64,000 nt of DNA from Coriobacteriaceae bacterium (GCA_015062685.1 SUUE01000010.1:1-64000), one strand, 5' to 3'; positions 14,961-23,645 are shown, counted from the stretch's first letter. The notes: generated by a model from the sequence alone, not told the origin. A program made the numbers and translations.

Positions 14961-16751
14961 CTACCGAGGGCGCACGAGGCAGCGCTTGTCGTAGCCGATG
15001 AGGTCGGTGCGTCCGGCGCGCCGCAAGGCCTCGCGCACCAAATCGCGGTTCTTCGGGTTTCGATACTGGATGAGCGCTCGCTGGAGCGCTTTCTCATGCG
15101 GGTTCTTCGCAACGTACACGGACTCCATGGTGCGAGGGTCGACGCCCGTGTAGTACATGCAGGTTGAGATCGTCGAGGGCGTCGGGTAAAAGTCCTGAAC
15201 CTGCTCGGGGTTGAACCCCAGATCGCGACAGTATTCCGCCAGCTCGACCGCTTCCTTGAGAGTCGATCCGGGGTGCGATGACATCAAGTACGGCACGAGA
15301 TACTGCTCTTTCCCCAGCTCGCGGTTGATCCGCTCGAACTCTCGAACGAACTCGTCGTATACTGCGCGGCCCGGCTTGCCCATGACGCCCAGCACGGCAT
15401 CGCTCACGTGCTCGGGGGCCACGCGCAGCTGGCCGCTCACATGATGCTCGACGAGCTCGCGGATAAACGAGCGGTCCTTGTCGAGCAACGCGTAGTCGAA
15501 ACGGATGCCGCTGCGCACGAACACCTTCTTCACCTTGGGCAACGCACGCAATTCGCGCAGGAGGCCGAGGTAGTCCTCGTGCGTCACGCGCAACTGCCTG
15601 CAGGGCTTCGGCGATAGGCAGCGCTTGTTGGGGCAAGCCCCATGAGTCAGCTGCTTCTCGCAAGCGGGAATGCGGAAGTTCGCCGTCGGTCCTCCCACGT
15701 CGTGTATATAGCCCTTGAAATCCGGCGCCTCAGTCATGGCGCGCGCCTCTTCGAGTATGGACTCGTGGCTGCGCGCCTGGATAATGCGACCCTGGTGGAA
15801 GTTGAGCGCGCAGAAGGAGCAGTCCCCCAGGCACCCCCTGTTGCTCACCAGACTGAACTTGACCTCGGCAAGCGCGGGCACTCCCCCGGCGGCATCGTAG
15901 CTCGGGTGCCACGCTCGCTCGTAGGGAAGCGCGTACACGGCGTCGAACTCCTCGGTCGTCAATGGTTCGGACGGAGGGTTCTGCACGACGTAGACCCCAT
16001 GCGGATACTCTTCCACGAGGGGATGCGCGCTGAACGGGTCGAGGTTGCGGTACTGCAAGCCGAAGCTGCGCGCGAACTCGAGCTTGTCTGCCTGCAGGGC
16101 CTCGAACTCAGGCAAAATTACCGGCTCGTAGACGTGATCGATCGAGCGCGTGCGGTACGCCGTGCCGGGCACGAACGTGACGTCGCTCACATCGAGCCCC
16201 GCGGCGAGCGAATCGGCGATGGCGACGATGGACTTCTCGCCCATGCCGTACGAGACGATGTCGGCCCCGGAATCCAGCAGCACCGAGCGCTTTATCTGGT
16301 CAGACCAGTAGTCGTAGTGAGCGAGCCTGCGCAAGCTCGCCTCGATGCCGCCCAATACGATGGGCGTGCGCTTGAACGTTCTGCGGATAAGGTTGCCGTA
16401 CACCGCGCACGCCCGGTCCGGGCGCAGGCCCATCTTTCCGCCAGGAGAATATGCGTCCGTGCGTCGCCGCTTCTTGGCAACGGTGAAATGGTTCACCATG
16501 GAATCCATGTTGCCCGATGACACCAGGAAGCCCAGCCTTGGCTCGCCGAACACGGCCACGCTCTCGGGGTTGCGCCAATCGGGCTGCGCGATTATCCCCA
16601 CGCGGTAGCCCTTCGCCTCGAGCAACCGCGTTATGACGGCGTGACCAAACGAGGGGTGGTCCACGTAGGCATCACCGCAAACGTATGCGAAATCGACCGC
16701 ATCCCACCCGCGGGCGCGCATTTCATCGGCTGTTGTGGGAAGAAACGCCAT
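14961..16751 (-). CDS. YgiQ-family radical SAM protein
   Basis: 596 aa from the ATG chosen (MAFLPTTADEMRARGWD matches the family start; a TTG 13 codons earlier is also in frame). The B12-binding-like N-terminal domain is followed by the radical SAM core with the iron-sulfur cluster motif RGCLGDCSFCAL (CxxxCxxC) and the long conserved C-terminal part (RHVS-type APEHVSDAVLGVMGKPG, YLMSSHPGSTLKEAVELAEY). The biochemical reaction of YgiQ is not established. Single gene, convergent with the MarR regulator with about 30 bases between stops. Confidence 0.93.
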   Translation of the reverse strand: MAFLPTTADEMRARGWDAVDFAYVCGDAYVDHPSFGHAVITRLLEAKGYRVGIIAQPDWRNPESVAVFGEPRLGFLVSSGNMDSMVNHFTVAKKRRRTDAYSPGGKMGLRPDRACAVYGNLIRRTFKRTPIVLGGIEASLRRLAHYDYWSDQIKRSVLLDSGADIVSYGMGEKSIVAIADSLAAGLDVSDVTFVPGTAYRTRSIDHVYEPVILPEFEALQADKLEFARSFGLQYRNLDPFSAHPLVEEYPHGVYVVQNPPSEPLTTEEFDAVYALPYERAWHPSYDAAGGVPALAEVKFSLVSNRGCLGDCSFCALNFHQGRIIQARSHESILEEARAMTEAPDFKGYIHDVGGPTANFRIPACEKQLTHGACPNKRCLSPKPCRQLRVTHEDYLGLLRELRALPKVKKVFVRSGIRFDYALLDKDRSFIRELVEHHVSGQLRVAPEHVSDAVLGVMGKPGRAVYDEFVREFERINRELGKEQYLVPYLMSSHPGSTLKEAVELAEYCRDLGFNPEQVQDFYPTPSTISTCMYYTGVDPRTMESVYVAKNPHEKALQRALIQYRNPKNRDLVREALRRAGRTDLIGYDKRCLVRPR

Positions 16752-16878
16752 GCTCGCGTCTGCCTTCTTTCTCGGGCCTGCGGTCAACAATCGAAATTAG
16801 TGTACATATTTGCGCCGAAATGCCAAACCCCGGCACTAAAAGCCCAGGTCGCGGAAAGGCGGTTTCAAAATGTGTACG

Positions 16879-18219
16879 CTATTCCTGCTCGGGGCCCTTA
16901 CCACGTCGCTCTTCTCGGCGGATGAAGAACAGCACGACGAAGGTGAACAGGGCCACGACAGCGCCCGCGGCGAAAATGAGCGAGCTGGGGGCGAAGCCAT
17001 CGCCCACCACGCCGAAGCCCACGACGCCCGACGAGGCGCTCACCGACGAGCCGATCCACGGGCCCACGAGCATCGGCACGAGCACCACCATGAAGATGCG
17101 CACGCCCTGGTAGAGCCCCACGCGGTCGAGAGGCGTGTTGTTGCGAATGGCCGCACCGAAGCAGGCCACGGCGCCCAGGTAGCCCGCGAGCATGAACATG
17201 CTGCCGGCGAAAACCCCCGCCATGTCGGAAAGGGCCGTGAGCAGCCCGCACCCCACGAGGAAGAACACGAGCGGCAAGATGACCGACTTCGAGAAGCCCC
17301 ATCGGTCCACCTGGCGCCCATAAAGGATGGTGAACACCGCAGCGATTATGATGCACGGCGCCATGACGAGCACGTAGTTCTCGCCGAGGATATAGGGAAG
17401 GCGCAGGTAGAGCACGTAATAGGGCATGAACACCTGCATGGCGATGGCGAACACGCAATAGCCGGCCAGCACCAGGTAGAGCATGCGGTTGTTGCGCGCG
17501 GAGGACGGGCGGAACCCATACGAGAGCTCGGCGAAATAGCTCGCGTCCTTGCGCGGCTCGGGGCGGGAGTCCTCCATGAGCACGGCCGTGAGCACGCCCG
17601 TCGCGATGACGAGACCGCCGATAATCGTGAAGAACAGCGGGTAGTTGTAAGTGACCGAGCCGTCGTCGCCCACGATCATGAGGAACATGGCGCCGCCGAA
17701 CACGAGCAGCATGCTGAGCAGCGGCATGGCGCTGTTCACGCCCTCAACGCGCCCGCGGTTCGTGTCGTCGGTTATGTCCGTCATCCACGCGTTGAAGCAC
17801 GCATCGTTGGCCAGGCTGCCGAAAAAGGTCATGAGGCAGTCGAACACGATCGTGAGCGTGATGCCGAGCGTCGCAGCAGCCGCCGCATCGCGCGCGAGCG
17901 CCGCCGACACGTTCTGCAGCGCGGCGAACGCGCAAATGGACAAGCCCCAGACGAGCGTGCCCGCAACCACGAAGACCTTCCGGCGCCCCACCCTATCGGA
18001 CCAGACGCCCACGAGCAGCGTCGTGGCCGTGGCCGTGAGCGCCGAGGCGCTCACCATGAGGGCCACATCGGAGAGCGATGCGCCGAACACGTCCTGGATG
18101 AACAAGTTGAAGAAGTTGTTCTCGACCGCCCAGGCAACTTGCCCCATGAGCGCCAGAAGCACGATGAGGAACCATGTCTTGCCCTTGAGCCTCGTGCGCG
18201 CGGTCGCTCCGTTCGCCAT
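16879..18219 (-). CDS. Major facilitator superfamily transporter
   Basis: 446 aa with about 12 transmembrane helices. The loop motif GVWSDRVGRRKVF between helices 2 and 3 is the MFS signature. Start set at the ATG behind AGGAGG; the open frame runs a further 53 codons upstream, but that part is simply the tRNA-Leu gene and its terminator translated. The substrate is unknown; the helix 1 region (VAWAVENNFFNLFIQDVFG) resembles glycoside/sugar-type MFS carriers, which is only suggestive. Confidence 0.88.
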   Translation of the reverse strand: MANGATARTRLKGKTWFLIVLLALMGQVAWAVENNFFNLFIQDVFGASLSDVALMVSASALTATATTLLVGVWSDRVGRRKVFVVAGTLVWGLSICAFAALQNVSAALARDAAAAATLGITLTIVFDCLMTFFGSLANDACFNAWMTDITDDTNRGRVEGVNSAMPLLSMLLVFGGAMFLMIVGDDGSVTYNYPLFFTIIGGLVIATGVLTAVLMEDSRPEPRKDASYFAELSYGFRPSSARNNRMLYLVLAGYCVFAIAMQVFMPYYVLYLRLPYILGENYVLVMAPCIIIAAVFTILYGRQVDRWGFSKSVILPLVFFLVGCGLLTALSDMAGVFAGSMFMLAGYLGAVACFGAAIRNNTPLDRVGLYQGVRIFMVVLVPMLVGPWIGSSVSASSGVVGFGVVGDGFAPSSLIFAAGAVVALFTFVVLFFIRREERRGKGPEQE

Positions 18220-18268
18220 GGCAGGCCTCCTATCCGGCCGAGGGCAGCCCCAATCGGCCATCAACAAC

Positions 18269-18292
18269 AAGACCCCCGCAATCGGGGGTCTT
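18269..18292 (-). terminator. Terminator of tRNA-Leu
   Basis: On the minus strand AAGACCCCCG-ATTG-CGGGGGTCTT followed by GTTGTT, directly downstream of the tRNA. Confidence 0.85.
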
Positions 18293-18302
18293 AAAGCACG
18301 GA

Positions 18303-18384
18303 TGGTGCCCGAGGAGAGATTCGAACTCTCACGGTTTCCCAACGGTTTTTGAGACCGCCGCGTCTGCCATTCCGCCACTCGGGC
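18303..18384 (-). tRNA. tRNA-Leu (anticodon CAA)
   Basis: 82 bases including encoded CCA. The acceptor stem GCCCGAG/CTCGGGC pairs perfectly, the anticodon loop CTCAAAA gives CAA (reads UUG), the variable arm TGGGAAACCG is long as expected for leucine, and the T arm GAGAG-TTCGAAT-CTCTC is intact. A rho-independent terminator follows. Confidence 0.97.
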
Positions 18385-18410
18385 GCAGACTGGAATTATA
18401 GCGGATGCTG

Positions 18411-18439
18411 TTCGGCTAGTCCATTTCGGGCGCTATACT
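18411..18439 (+). promoter_or_regulatory. Promoter of the GtrA operon, probably leaderless
   Basis: TTCGGC (18411-18416), 17 bases, TATACT (18434-18439), and the GtrA ATG only seven bases after the -10. Transcription should begin at or next to the start codon; no Shine-Dalgarno sequence is present. Confidence 0.6.
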
Positions 18440-18446
18440 GCTCTGC

Positions 18447-18857
18447 ATGCGAAAACTCATCGAACAGTTCATGAAATTCGGGGTTGTGGGCATCATTGCC
18501 TTCTTCATCGATTACGGACTCCTGGCGTTCTGCACCGAAATCCTCAACATCAACTACCTCGTGAGCGCCACCATCGGCTTCACGGTGTCCGTGGTGTTCA
18601 ACTACATTGCGTCCATGCGTTTCGTGTTCACCCACAAGGAGGACATGTCGCGGCGGCGCGAGTTCATAATCTTCGTCGTATTGTCGGTCATCGGCCTTAT
18701 CATTAACAACGCACTCATGTGGGCGGGCGTGGAGCTGATTCCCTGGCCGGATTGGCTCGCCGGGCACGCGTACCTCATCGTGAAGATATTCGCGACGGCC
18801 GTCGTCATGGTGTGGAACTTTGTAACGAGAAAGATATTCCTAGACGCAGGAGAGTGA
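18447..18857 (+). CDS. GtrA-family membrane protein
   Basis: 136 aa, four predicted transmembrane helices, with the family opening FMKFGVVGIIAFFIDYGLLA and the NY.ASMRFVF motif after helix 2 and NFVTRKIF at the C terminus. GtrA-like proteins are thought to flip or carry lipid-linked sugars for glycosylation of cell-surface polymers. It overlaps no gene but ends one base before the acyl-CoA ligase start, so the two form an operon; a functional link is not obvious. Confidence 0.9.
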   Translation: MRKLIEQFMKFGVVGIIAFFIDYGLLAFCTEILNINYLVSATIGFTVSVVFNYIASMRFVFTHKEDMSRRREFIIFVVLSVIGLIINNALMWAGVELIPWPDWLAGHAYLIVKIFATAVVMVWNFVTRKIFLDAGE

Positions 18858-18858
18858 C

Positions 18859-20499
18859 ATGCCCGCAACCGACTACCTGATCATGAACGCCGCCAAATAC
18901 CCCGACGACATCGCGCTCGTCGAGGTGAACCCGGCCATCCGCGACGAGCGCGGCCGAACGTGGCGCGACTACGAGCTCGTCGAGGCGCCGGCGTCCCAGC
19001 GCTACCGCCGCGAGATCAGCTGGAAGGTGTTCAACGATCAGGCGAACCGCTTCGCCCACCTGCTCATCGACGCGGGCGTGGAGCGCAACACGAAGGTTGC
19101 CATCCTGCTCATGAACTGCCTCGAGTGGCTGCCGATCTACTTCGGCGTGCTGAAGGCGGGCGCCGTTGCCGTGCCGATGAACTACCGCTACACGGCCGAC
19201 GAGATCAAGTACTGCCTCGAGCTCTCCGACGCCGAGGTGCTCATCTTCGGCCCCGAGTTCATCGGGCGCGTCGAGCAGATCGCCGACCGCATCCCCCAGG
19301 TGAAGAACCTGTACTTCGTCGGCGAGGACTGCCCCACGTTCGCGCACAGCTACAACCGCCGCGTCACGCACTTCGCCGCCGAGGAGCCCGACATCGCGAT
19401 CAGCGACGACGACGATGCCGCCATCTATTTCAGCAGCGGCACGACGGGCTTCCCGAAGGCCATCCTCCACAACCATCGCAGCCTCCTGCAGGCTGGCCTT
19501 TGCGAGCAGCAGCACCACGGCCAAACGCGCGATGACTGCTTCCTGTGCATCCCGCCGCTCTACCACACGGGCGCGAAAATCCACTGGTTCGGCAGCCTCG
19601 TCAGCGGCAGCAAGGGCGTCATCCTGCGCGGCGTGCGCCCCGACTGGATCCTGCAGACCGTATCCGAGGAGCACTGCACGCTCGTGTGGCTCCTCGTCCC
19701 GTGGGCCCAGGACATCCTCGACGCCATCGACGACGGCAAGGTGGACCTCGACAACTATCGCCTCGACCAGTGGCGGCTCATGCACATCGGCGCGCAGCCG
19801 GTTCCGCCGAGCCTCGTGCGCCGCTGGAAGAAGCGCTTCCCCAACCACGAGTACGACAACAACTACGGCCTGTCCGAGGGCATGGGCCCCGGCAGCATCC
19901 ATCTAGGCGTGGAGAACTTCGAGCACCTCGAGACCAACGGCGTGCCCGGCTGGGGCTGGGAGGCCGAGATTCGCCGCGAGGACGGCACGGTCGTCGCGCC
20001 CGGCAGCGAAGACGTGGGCGAGCTTTGCCTGAAGGGCAACTGCGTCATGGTCGAGTACTACAACAACCCCGAGGCTACGGCCGAGGCGCTGCGCGATGGA
20101 TGGCTCTACACCGGAGACGTGGCCAGGATCGACGCCGAGGGCTTCATCACGCTGGTCGACCGCGCCAAGGACGTCATCATCACGGGCGGCGAGAACCTCT
20201 ACCCCGTGCAGATCGAGGCCTTCATCCGCGGCAACGACAACGTGAAGGACGTGGCGGTCATCGGCGTGCCCGACGAGCGCCTGGGCGAGATCGCCTGCGC
20301 GATCATCGAGGTGAAGGAAGGCTACGAGCTGACGGAGGCGGCCATCGAGGACTTCTGCATGGACCTCCCGCGCTACAAGCGTCCGCGTCGCTATATCTTC
20401 GCCGACGTGCCGCGCAACTCCACCGGCAAGATCGACAAGCCCGGGCTGCGCGAGCGCTACGGCGTGTCGCACCTCGTGGAGAAGGAAACGCAAGAATAG
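18859..20499 (+). CDS. Acyl-CoA ligase (AMP-forming)
   Basis: ANL-superfamily enzyme of 546 aa that activates a carboxylic acid via acyl-AMP to acyl-CoA. P-loop YFSSGTTGFPKA (about 190-201), YGLSEG (A5 core), the GWLYTGDVARIDAEGF hinge region and the C-terminal catalytic lysine in NSTGKIDKPGLRE are all intact. FadD- or CaiC-like; the substrate cannot be read. It is translated from an ATG behind GGAGAGTGAC, one base after gtrA. In gut Coriobacteriia such ligases occur in bile-acid, fatty-acid and aromatic-acid metabolism, but there is no pathway context here. Confidence 0.92.
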   Translation: MPATDYLIMNAAKYPDDIALVEVNPAIRDERGRTWRDYELVEAPASQRYRREISWKVFNDQANRFAHLLIDAGVERNTKVAILLMNCLEWLPIYFGVLKAGAVAVPMNYRYTADEIKYCLELSDAEVLIFGPEFIGRVEQIADRIPQVKNLYFVGEDCPTFAHSYNRRVTHFAAEEPDIAISDDDDAAIYFSSGTTGFPKAILHNHRSLLQAGLCEQQHHGQTRDDCFLCIPPLYHTGAKIHWFGSLVSGSKGVILRGVRPDWILQTVSEEHCTLVWLLVPWAQDILDAIDDGKVDLDNYRLDQWRLMHIGAQPVPPSLVRRWKKRFPNHEYDNNYGLSEGMGPGSIHLGVENFEHLETNGVPGWGWEAEIRREDGTVVAPGSEDVGELCLKGNCVMVEYYNNPEATAEALRDGWLYTGDVARIDAEGFITLVDRAKDVIITGGENLYPVQIEAFIRGNDNVKDVAVIGVPDERLGEIACAIIEVKEGYELTEAAIEDFCMDLPRYKRPRRYIFADVPRNSTGKIDKPGLRERYGVSHLVEKETQE

Positions 20500-20534
20500 C
20501 GGCGGTTATTCGCAACGCACAGATTTGATTGTTG

Positions 20535-20563
20535 GGGGACGCGTTCGTGCGTCCCCTTTCCTT
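20535..20563 (+). terminator. Terminator after the acyl-CoA ligase
   Basis: GGGGACGC-GTTCGT-GCGTCCCC followed by TTTCCTTT. Confidence 0.9.
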
Positions 20564-20570
20564 TACCGGC

Positions 20571-20596
20571 GGGCGCTCGGGGAGCGCCCCTACGGG
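20571..20596. repeat. REP-like palindrome
   Basis: GGGCGCTCGGGGAGCGCCCC plus TACGGG; same CCCCTAC tag as the other short palindromes. A further GCGCGC hairpin (GCGCACAGCGCGC) follows within 25 bases. Confidence 0.65.
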
Positions 20597-20653
20597 CCAT
20601 CGCGCACAGCGCGCGAAGTTCGTGTCCCTTCGGGCGTTTTGCGCAATCGGAAG

Positions 20654-21721
20654 TTACGAGAGCACCTTGGAGAGGTCGAGGTTCATGTCGACGGCGGCGT
20701 CGATGCCGTTCACCTGACCGCCGTTGGCATACTGCCATATTGAGATATTGGTGTAATGCGAGGGGCTTTGCGCATCGAACTCCGCCCACCAGATGCCGCG
20801 GCCGTTAAGGGCGTCGTAGTCATAGCTCCTCAGGTCGTACGCATTCCCATACACCAGCGACGAATAGCCCGCCGCCTCGATGGTGTCGCAGAACGCGTCG
20901 GCGATCTTGGAGAGCTCGGCATCGGTCAAGCCGGCCGTTCGCGCATCCTCGAGCTGGGAAACGACCTCGGAATCAAACGCGACGGGGCACTGCAGCTTCG
21001 CGCCCTTGAGCTGCTCGATGACGAACCGCGCCTCTTCGCGCGCCTCCTCTTCCGTCACGGCCTGGGAGAAGAAGTAGACCCCGCAATCGAGGCCGGCCTC
21101 CCTCGCGCTCGCAAAGTTGTACTCGAAATAGTCGTCGACGAAGAGCTCGCCCTCGGTCGCGCCGCGATACCCGAGGCGAATGATCGCGAAGTCGATGCCA
21201 TCGGCCTTGACGGCCTTCCAATCAATCCACTGCTGGTTCTCCGACACGTCGACGCCAAGCCGCGACTTCACCTGTCCGTCGACGACGTAGGCATAACGCC
21301 CGTTCGTCGTATCGAGCTTGCTCCAATCATAGGGGCTCACATACCCCTGCTCAGCAGGTTGCTCCACGGGTTTTTCCTCGGGGGCGCAAGCGCGGATGAA
21401 CACGATCATGAGAACCACGATGAGCACAACGCCCACGACCGAGATGATATAGGTGCTGTTGCGCTTGATGAACTCTACGGTCGATTGCTTCCCGCTTGGC
21501 CGAGGGGGCTCCGAATCACGCCTTCCCCCGCTCGCTCTTCTGTAGTCGGATCGCCGCGGATCGGAGTCGTCGGCGCGATGCCTCCCCCGCCGCTCCTGCG
21601 GACGTTCGGCTCCGCCGGCATCTTGCGAAGCGCGCCTGGCTTGGTTGCGCGCATTTAGCACGGCCGCAGACTGCGCCGCCGCCCTCCGAGTTCCATCGTT
21701 ATTGCGCGTTTCACCCGCCAT
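20654..21721 (-). CDS. Membrane-anchored GH25 muramidase-like protein
   Basis: 355 aa. Residues 1-75 are a basic, Arg-rich cytoplasmic stretch, a signal-anchor helix is at about 90-110 (TYIISVVGVVLIVVLMIVFI), and the extracellular part about 150-355 is a glycoside hydrolase family 25 domain: LGVDVSENQQWIDWKAVK, FAIIRLGYRGATEG, CGVYFFSQAVTEEEA, CPVAFDSEV, IWWAEFD and the end SIWQYANGG...GIDAAVDMN. GH25 enzymes cleave the N-acetylmuramyl-N-acetylglucosamine bond in peptidoglycan. The aspartate of GVDVS and the acidic pair in AFDSE are the expected catalytic region. Likely a wall-remodelling enzyme held at the membrane. Confidence 0.9.
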   Translation of the reverse strand: MAGETRNNDGTRRAAAQSAAVLNARNQARRASQDAGGAERPQERRGRHRADDSDPRRSDYRRASGGRRDSEPPRPSGKQSTVEFIKRNSTYIISVVGVVLIVVLMIVFIRACAPEEKPVEQPAEQGYVSPYDWSKLDTTNGRYAYVVDGQVKSRLGVDVSENQQWIDWKAVKADGIDFAIIRLGYRGATEGELFVDDYFEYNFASAREAGLDCGVYFFSQAVTEEEAREEARFVIEQLKGAKLQCPVAFDSEVVSQLEDARTAGLTDAELSKIADAFCDTIEAAGYSSLVYGNAYDLRSYDYDALNGRGIWWAEFDAQSPSHYTNISIWQYANGGQVNGIDAAVDMNLDLSKVLS

Positions 21722-21817
21722 TTCCGCCTCCAGACTCGTTTGCCCTATAATACCCTACGGCCTCGGTCACCATGCACATATTCATGACCGCAGTTGCCAA
21801 CAACCCCAGAAACGGCA

Positions 21818-21959
21818 GCCCTGCTGGTTTCGGCTTGGAGGCGTAGCGAGGTCAAGCCAAAGGAGGAGCGAGATCCACTATTCCGCCCGCTCTTGGCGGA
21901 ATAGTTAGCTCGCGACGACGACGCGTCGAGCGAAGCCTCCATGCCGAAACCAGCAGGGC
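21818..21959 (+). repeat. Interspersed structured element, copy 2
   Basis: 25-base outer arms 21818-21842 and 21935-21959 (GCCCTGCTGGTTTCGGC... and its complement) match at 24 of 25 positions and are unique to this copy. The inner hairpin is CTATTCCGCC/GGCGGAATAG; in copies 3-5 it is CTTTTCCGCC/GGCGGAAAAG, a compensatory A-T change. It ends 20 bases before the queF start, so it lies within the queF leader. Confidence 0.9.
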
Positions 21960-21979
21960 GGACTAGCAAGGAAGACATC

Positions 21980-22441
21980 ATGAGCAACACAAAAGACCTC
22001 ACCCTCTTAGGTGCAAAAGCCGACATCCCCCAGACCTACGACAAGAGCGTGCTCGAGTCGTTCGAGAACGCGCACCCCGACCGCGACTACATGGTCACGC
22101 TGCGCTGCCCCGAGTTCACGACCCTCTGCCCCATCACGGGCCAGCCGGATTTCGCGACCATGCTCATCAACTACATCCCCGCGAAACGCATGGTGGAGAG
22201 CAAATCGCTCAAGCTCTACCTGTTCGGCTTCCGCAACCACGGGGATTTCCACGAGGACGTGACCAATATCATCATGAACGACCTTGTGGAACTCATGCAG
22301 CCCAAGTACATCGAGGTCAAGGGCGTGTTCGTGCCGCGCGGCGGCATCGCCATCCACCCCTTCGCCAACTGGGCGAACCCCGACTATGGTTATGCGGACA
22401 TTGCCGCTAGGCGACTGTTCGAGCAGCTGGAGACCGAGTAG
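21980..22441 (+). CDS. queF: NADPH-dependent 7-cyano-7-deazaguanine reductase
   Basis: Reduces preQ0 to preQ1 in queuosine biosynthesis. 153 aa, the short (unimodular, Bacillus-type) form. Catalytic Cys50 is in [15 protein letters not shown] with the partner Asp57; the family motif [20 protein letters not shown] holds the substrate-binding Glu73. Start chosen at the ATG with AAGGAAG six bases upstream; the frame is open 13 codons further into the repeat element. The queuosine-precursor transporter with a preQ1 riboswitch lies 1.2 kb downstream. Confidence 0.97.
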   Translation: MSNTKDLTLLGAKADIPQTYDKSVLESFENAHPDRDYMVTLRCPEFTTLCPITGQPDFATMLINYIPAKRMVESKSLKLYLFGFRNHGDFHEDVTNIIMNDLVELMQPKYIEVKGVFVPRGGIAIHPFANWANPDYGYADIAARRLFEQLETE

Positions 22442-22458
22442 AAGGTCGTGCGCCCTTC

Positions 22459-22487
22459 GGGCGCGGACGCGCGGAGCGCGCCCCTAC
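22459..22487. repeat. REP-like palindrome
   Basis: GGGCGCGGACGCGCGGAGCG then CGCCCCTAC; family core GCGCGGAGCGCGCCCCTAC, directly downstream of queF. Confidence 0.75.
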
Positions 22488-22489
22488 AG

Positions 22490-22602
22490 CCAAAGGAAGG
22501 CGAGCGAGCCGGGGGAAAGCAAGCACCCCAAAGGAAGACGAACGCGCCAAGGGAAAGCAGCGCGCCATTGGAAAGCGAGCGTGCCAAAGGAAAGCAAAGC
22601 GC
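22490..22602 (+). repeat. Degenerate tandem repeat, about six 18-19 bp units
   Basis: Units of the form CCAAAGGAAAGCGAGCGCG recur head to tail between the queF stop and its terminator (starts near 22490, 22509, 22528, 22547, 22565, 22583). Units differ at several positions each. No spacers and no CRISPR features. Confidence 0.7.
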
Positions 22603-22643
22603 CCTCCCCGCAGCGTGCGCGGGGAGGGCGCGATTCGTTTTAC
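22599..22643 (+). terminator. Terminator of queF
   Basis: 13-bp perfect stem GCGCCCTCCCCGC / GCGGGGAGGGCGC (22599-22611, 22619-22631) followed by GATTCGTTTTA. It overlaps the last tandem-repeat unit. Confidence 0.8.
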
Positions 22644-22656
22644 GTCAATTGACGGC

Positions 22657-23532
22657 CTATAGGTAGCCGGAGTTCTTGGCTTCCTCGAGCTGCATCATCA
22701 GCTGCGAATTCTGACGCTCGACATCGCTCAGCTGGTCGCCCATGGCATCCCACTCCGCAGGGGTGTACGTCGGGTTGTACCAGCTCTTGGACTCGAAATA
22801 CGACTGCAGGTCGGAGCGGTGGAACATGCGGCCATGGCGCGCGAAGATCTCGTTGCGCGCGTAGTAGAGGTCGGAAGCGCTCATGCCCGAGAGCTCATCT
22901 TCCGTGTAGTAACGCGAAGAGCTGTCGGCTAGCACGTAGTCGCCCGAGGTGGGCTCGGGAGCATAGCTCGGCTCGTCGCCGTATGCGGGAGCAGGAGCGG
23001 GCGCAGGCTCGGGTGCGGGCTCCGGCACGTACTGCGGTTCGGGCTGCGGCTCCGGCTGGGCTGCGGGCTGCTGCGTTGCAGTAGCGGCCTGAGCGGCGGT
23101 TGACGCCTGCGAAGCTGCAGACGCGGACGATGCCGAAGACGCGGCCGTGGAGCTCGCCGAGGTCGCAGACGACGAAGTGGTCGACGTGGAGGAAGTGGAA
23201 GACGTCGTTGCAGAAGACGACGTGGACGAGAACGCGCTCGTCGTGATGGAAGGGTCGTCCTCTTCGGGAGCGGGCCGCGTCAACGCGAACACGACGCCCG
23301 CGATGATCGCCGCAATGACGAGGATCACGACAACGACGATGGCGATGCGCCTGCCGTTGCCCTCCGGGGCTGCCTTGAATTCGCGGGCATGGCCTCCGGC
23401 CTTGATCGAGTTGACGTCGGACCAGCCTTTCTCAGTGAGCCGCTCGCCGTCCATCGATATCTGCATGGCACCGCATCTGATGCAATAGATCGCACCATCT
23501 TTCAGCTCGTGGCCGCATTTAATGCACTTCAA
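22657..23532 (-). CDS. Zinc-ribbon, single-TM protein with C-terminal YARHG domain
   Basis: 291 aa from a TTG start seven bases after GGAGG. Order of parts: zinc ribbon CxxC...CxxC at the N terminus (CIKCGHELKDGAIYCIRCG), charged linker, transmembrane helix about 62-86 (IAIVVVVILVIAAIIAGVVF), long Ser/Thr/Ala tract, Pro/Glu repeats (PEPAPEPAPAPAP), then a YARHG domain at about 220-265 (LYYARNEIFARHGRMFHRSD, SWYNPTYTPAEW). The YARHG domain should be outside the cell, probably wall- or glycan-associated, with the ribbon in the cytoplasm. The function is unknown. Similar zinc-ribbon/YARHG proteins are common in gut Gram-positives. Confidence 0.88.
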   Translation of the reverse strand: MKCIKCGHELKDGAIYCIRCGAMQISMDGERLTEKGWSDVNSIKAGGHAREFKAAPEGNGRRIAIVVVVILVIAAIIAGVVFALTRPAPEEDDPSITTSAFSSTSSSATTSSTSSTSTTSSSATSASSTAASSASSASAASQASTAAQAATATQQPAAQPEPQPEPQYVPEPAPEPAPAPAPAYGDEPSYAPEPTSGDYVLADSSSRYYTEDELSGMSASDLYYARNEIFARHGRMFHRSDLQSYFESKSWYNPTYTPAEWDAMGDQLSDVERQNSQLMMQLEEAKNSGYL

Positions 23533-23611
23533 CGCATACCTCCTAGAAATCGTTCTTATAAAGTATACCTGTACGGAAAAACATTCTCGTGGCTTTATCG
23601 TCGTTTTTCGC

Positions 23612-23617
23612 TATAAT
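23612..23617 (+). promoter_or_regulatory. -10 box for the queuosine transporter transcript
   Basis: TATAAT, about 28 bases before the riboswitch aptamer; the -35 is poor. Confidence 0.45.
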
Positions 23618-23645
23618 ACCCATCCGGTTCCCAGCCGCACCTGGG

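Noticed and set aside
18220-18378. 53-residue N-terminal extension of the MFS transporter
   Set aside because: It is the tRNA-Leu gene and terminator translated; the ATG at 18217-18219 has AGGAGG upstream.
21980-22441. preQ1 riboswitch in front of queF
   Set aside because: The queF leader is filled by interspersed copy 2; there is no aptamer loop or A-rich tail.
22490-22602. CRISPR-like array
   Set aside because: Units are contiguous and degenerate without spacers, and no cas genes are present.
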